Source: Bacteroidota bacterium (GTDB taxonomy: Bacteria > Bacteroidota > Bacteroidia > Chitinophagales > Chitinophagaceae). From it: 7,631 bases of DNA. The stretch is taken from positions 1-7,631 of the forward strand of contig JAEWJV010000562.1 of the NCBI GenBank assembly GCA_023386395.1, in the 5' to 3' direction. Position numbers and translations under genes: made by a program. The first letter of the stretch is position 1. Every line of letters starts with the position of its first letter. Under the pieces are notes generated by a model. The model was not told where the DNA came from. It made no database searches and saw only the letters and a program-made list of their open reading frames with translations. Shown here one piece after another: positions 5,937 to 7,631 of the stretch.

Positions 5937-7055
5937 ATGTTTGCTGAAGATAAAAAAATCAGGGTTCTATATATTGATGATGAGCTAAATAATTTGCTTG
6001 CATTCCAGGCAAGCTTTCGCCGTAAATACAAAATATTTATTGCATCTTCCTCTGCAGAAGGAATGAGTATTTTAAACGACGAAAAAGATATACAGGTAAT
6101 TATATGCGATCAGCGGATGCCGCAATCAACAGGCGTGGAATTTTTCCAGGTTATCCGCAAAGCATTTCCCGATCCCGTTCGTATTCTGCTAACCGGTTAT
6201 ACAGATGCTGAAGCTATTATCAATGCCATTAATGAAGGTGAAATATTCCGTTACATAAAAAAGCCCTGGGATGAATTTGAGCTGCAGAACGCGGTGCAAA
6301 ATGCATTCGAATTATATACCACAAGGCTGCAGTTAAAAAGAAAGGTGAGTGAACTTCAAAAAACAAACGATGAATTAAACCGTTTTGTTTACAGCACCTC
6401 GCATGATTTGCGTTCGCCCCTTGCTTCTGCCATGGGCATTATAAACCTTGCCCGCATGGAAAATTCTGTTGATGACCCTAATAATTATTTGGGTATGATA
6501 GAAACATGCGTGAATAAGATGGATGCGTTTATTCAGAAAATTATAGAATATTATAAAAGTATAAGGGTAGAAGATGAATTTGCCGAAATAGATTTTGAAA
6601 GCATGCTCTCTGAAACTATTGCAATTTGCCGCATGCAAAAGCCATCTGTTGAATTCGTACTCAATGTTGACCAGCAAATGGTATTTTTTAATGACCCCTT
6701 CCGCGTATCCATCATCATGGATAATCTTCTTTCCAATGCGGTTAAATATTCAAAACCAAGCACTGAAGCCCCGAAAGTTGAGATCAGCGTTAAAGTTGAT
6801 GAATACAAAGTCCAGATAGAAATTGCAGATAACGGTATTGGGATAGTAGAAGAACATTTAAACAATATATTCAAAATGTTTTTCCGCAGCACCACACATG
6901 TAAACGGGCTTGGCATTGGGTTGTACATTGTAAAGGAAGCGCTTTCAAGAATTGGCGGCGATATTTCTGTAGCGTCAGCTTATAGTGTAGGTACAACATT
7001 CCATATTATGATCCCTAACTTCAAAAAGAAGGCGGAAGACCAGGAATCGAATTAG
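5937..7055 (+). CDS. Receiver-histidine kinase (REC-HisKA-HATPase), cytoplasmic
   Basis: This 372-residue soluble protein has its receiver in front of the kinase, the reverse of most hybrid kinases. The receiver (about 7-125) has D14-D15, phosphoacceptor D58 in CDQRMP, T86 in LTGYTD and K109 in KKPW. A linker helix (about 126-150) leads to the HisKA domain with STSHDLRSP (153-161) and phospho-His H156. The ATPase domain shows NLLSNAVKYS (263-272), ADNGIGI (297-303) and GLGIGLYIVKE (324-334). No membrane helix or DNA-binding domain is present. The likely scheme is that the membrane kinase upstream phosphorylates D58, which tunes this kinase toward an unlinked target. I chose ATG 5937-5939 because it places the first receiver strand as in the paralog at 2276-2740. 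A GTG at 5922 would add five residues. The upstream stop is at 5908-5910, so translation may be coupled. Confidence 0.92.
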   Translation: MFAEDKKIRVLYIDDELNNLLAFQASFRRKYKIFIASSSAEGMSILNDEKDIQVIICDQRMPQSTGVEFFQVIRKAFPDPVRILLTGYTDAEAIINAINEGEIFRYIKKPWDEFELQNAVQNAFELYTTRLQLKRKVSELQKTNDELNRFVYSTSHDLRSPLASAMGIINLARMENSVDDPNNYLGMIETCVNKMDAFIQKIIEYYKSIRVEDEFAEIDFESMLSETIAICRMQKPSVEFVLNVDQQMVFFNDPFRVSIIMDNLLSNAVKYSKPSTEAPKVEISVKVDEYKVQIEIADNGIGIVEEHLNNIFKMFFRSTTHVNGLGIGLYIVKEALSRIGGDISVASAYSVGTTFHIMIPNFKKKAEDQESN

Positions 7056-7080
7056 CTTTTTATTCTGAAAATTTAATTTT

Positions 7081-7140
7081 TATTTCGCTGAACTATTATT
7101 GAAATACCTGTGCCGAACTTTATTGCACAGGGAATGTGCA
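7081..7140 (+). other. Nested and mutually exclusive stem-loops before the thioredoxin-like gene
   Basis: Three inverted repeats lie in 60 bases. TATTTC (7081-7086) pairs with GAAATA (7101-7106). CCTGTGC (7107-7113) pairs perfectly with GCACAGG (7125-7131). TGCACA (7124-7129) can instead pair with TGTGCA (7135-7140). The last two share the GCACA segment and cannot both form. No U-tract follows, so this is not a plain terminator. It could be the 3' end of the kinase transcript or a switching leader for the gene at 7182. Confidence 0.4.
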
Positions 7141-7146
7141 TTAGGG

Positions 7147-7160
7147 TGTCCCATGAGACA
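7147..7160. repeat. Imperfect palindrome TGTCCCATGAGACA
   Basis: The 14-bp sequence is symmetric at 12 positions around CATG. It lies 21 bp before the ATG at 7182, where an operator could sit. The preceding GGG also makes it resemble the GGGTGTCnCA-like ends of some insertion sequences, but no second end or transposase is seen. Confidence 0.3.
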
Positions 7161-7181
7161 ATTAAAAACAAACTTTTACGA

Positions 7182-7631
7182 ATGAAATCAGCATCGCTTT
7201 ATATTTTGCTTGCCGCAATTGGGCTTACTGCAACCAGCTTTGTTTCACCAAGTATTATCAGCAATGAAATAAAATGTTCATCAGTAAAAGATGCAGCATT
7301 TAAAAAAGATGGCGGCATAACATTTATAGAACAGGATTGGGAGAAAGCTTTAAAAACTGCGCAAACTCAAAACAAGCTTGTGTTTCTTGATATTTATGCA
7401 ACGTGGTGCGGTCCCTGCAAAATGCTGAAGCAATACACTTTTACAGACGCCAAAGTAGGCGAATTTTTCAATAAGAATTTTATAAACGTTTCTGTTGATG
7501 GTGAAAAAGGAGTGGGGCCGGGCCTTGCAGAAAAATATGCCATTGAAGGCTACCCTACATTGATTGTTGCCGATGCCTCAGGAAAACCTGTATTAATAAC
7601 GGCAGGTTACCTGCCTTCTGATGTGTTGCTG
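7182..7631 (+). CDS. Secreted thioredoxin-like protein, 3' end outside window
   Basis: The frame is open from ATG 7182-7184 to the window edge (150 codons), so the C-terminus is missing. Residues 1-23 form a signal-peptide-like start: a Lys, then a hydrophobic stretch (5-22). This points to export to the periplasm, with an unclear cleavage site. Residues about 45-150 form a thioredoxin fold with LDIYATWCGPCKM (69-81), active site C76 and C79, and cis-Pro P125 in GYPTLIV. The TFTDAKVGEFFNKNF stretch (86-100) after the active site is typical of the DsbD-gamma / thioredoxin_7 branch rather than TrxA. An extra Cys32 lies before the domain. It is too far in for a normal lipobox. The role is probably reduction or isomerization of disulfides in exported proteins. 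It is 126 bp from the kinase stop and may have its own promoter. Confidence 0.85.
   Translation, partial: MKSASLYILLAAIGLTATSFVSPSIISNEIKCSSVKDAAFKKDGGITFIEQDWEKALKTAQTQNKLVFLDIYATWCGPCKMLKQYTFTDAKVGEFFNKNFINVSVDGEKGVGPGLAEKYAIEGYPTLIVADASGKPVLITAGYLPSDVLL

Noticed and set aside
6375..6928. Two overlapping minus-strand frames and a plus-strand frame inside the receiver-kinase
   Set aside because: All lie within the intact HisKA/ATPase coding region and show no conserved motif.

Overview
The window reads as chromosomal DNA from a member of the Bacteroidota, most likely Chitinophagaceae-like. This is an inference from several signs: start codons with little or no Shine-Dalgarno signal, AT-rich intergenic DNA, a TAnnTTTG-type -7 promoter element before trxA, a 7TMR-DISM sensor kinase, and receivers of the DQRMP/KPW type. 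I see no RNA genes, CRISPR array or intact mobile element.

Layout. The left part (1-2740) is on the minus strand. Running leftwards it holds a stand-alone receiver protein (2276-2740), a cytoplasmic thioredoxin (1828-2145), a concentrative nucleoside transporter (444-1706), and the N-terminal part of a methylglyoxal-synthase-like protein that leaves the window at position 1. Intrinsic terminators follow the thioredoxin and the transporter, so these are probably separate transcription units. A 176-bp AT-rich divergent region (2741-2916) with a spaced direct repeat separates this block from the plus-strand genes. Those are a predicted GNAT-fold acyltransferase (2917-3648), a membrane 7TMR-DISM histidine kinase (3757-5910), a soluble receiver-histidine kinase (5937-7055), and a secreted thioredoxin-like protein (7182 onward) that is cut by the right edge. 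A leader with nested and competing inverted repeats precedes the last gene.

How the genes may work together. The centre (2276-7055) looks like one signalling locus. It has an unclassified acyltransferase whose layout resembles the autoinducer-synthase/N-acyl-amino-acid-synthase branch of the GNAT fold, a seven-helix membrane kinase with a periplasmic sensing domain, and two paralogous receivers. One receiver stands alone and the other is fused in front of a second kinase. None of these proteins has a DNA-binding output domain, so any response must pass through protein contacts or an unlinked regulator. The idea that the acyltransferase makes a molecule sensed by the adjacent kinase is a hypothesis from gene order and fold. 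The two thioredoxin-fold proteins, the nucleoside transporter and the MGS-like protein look like unrelated housekeeping neighbours.
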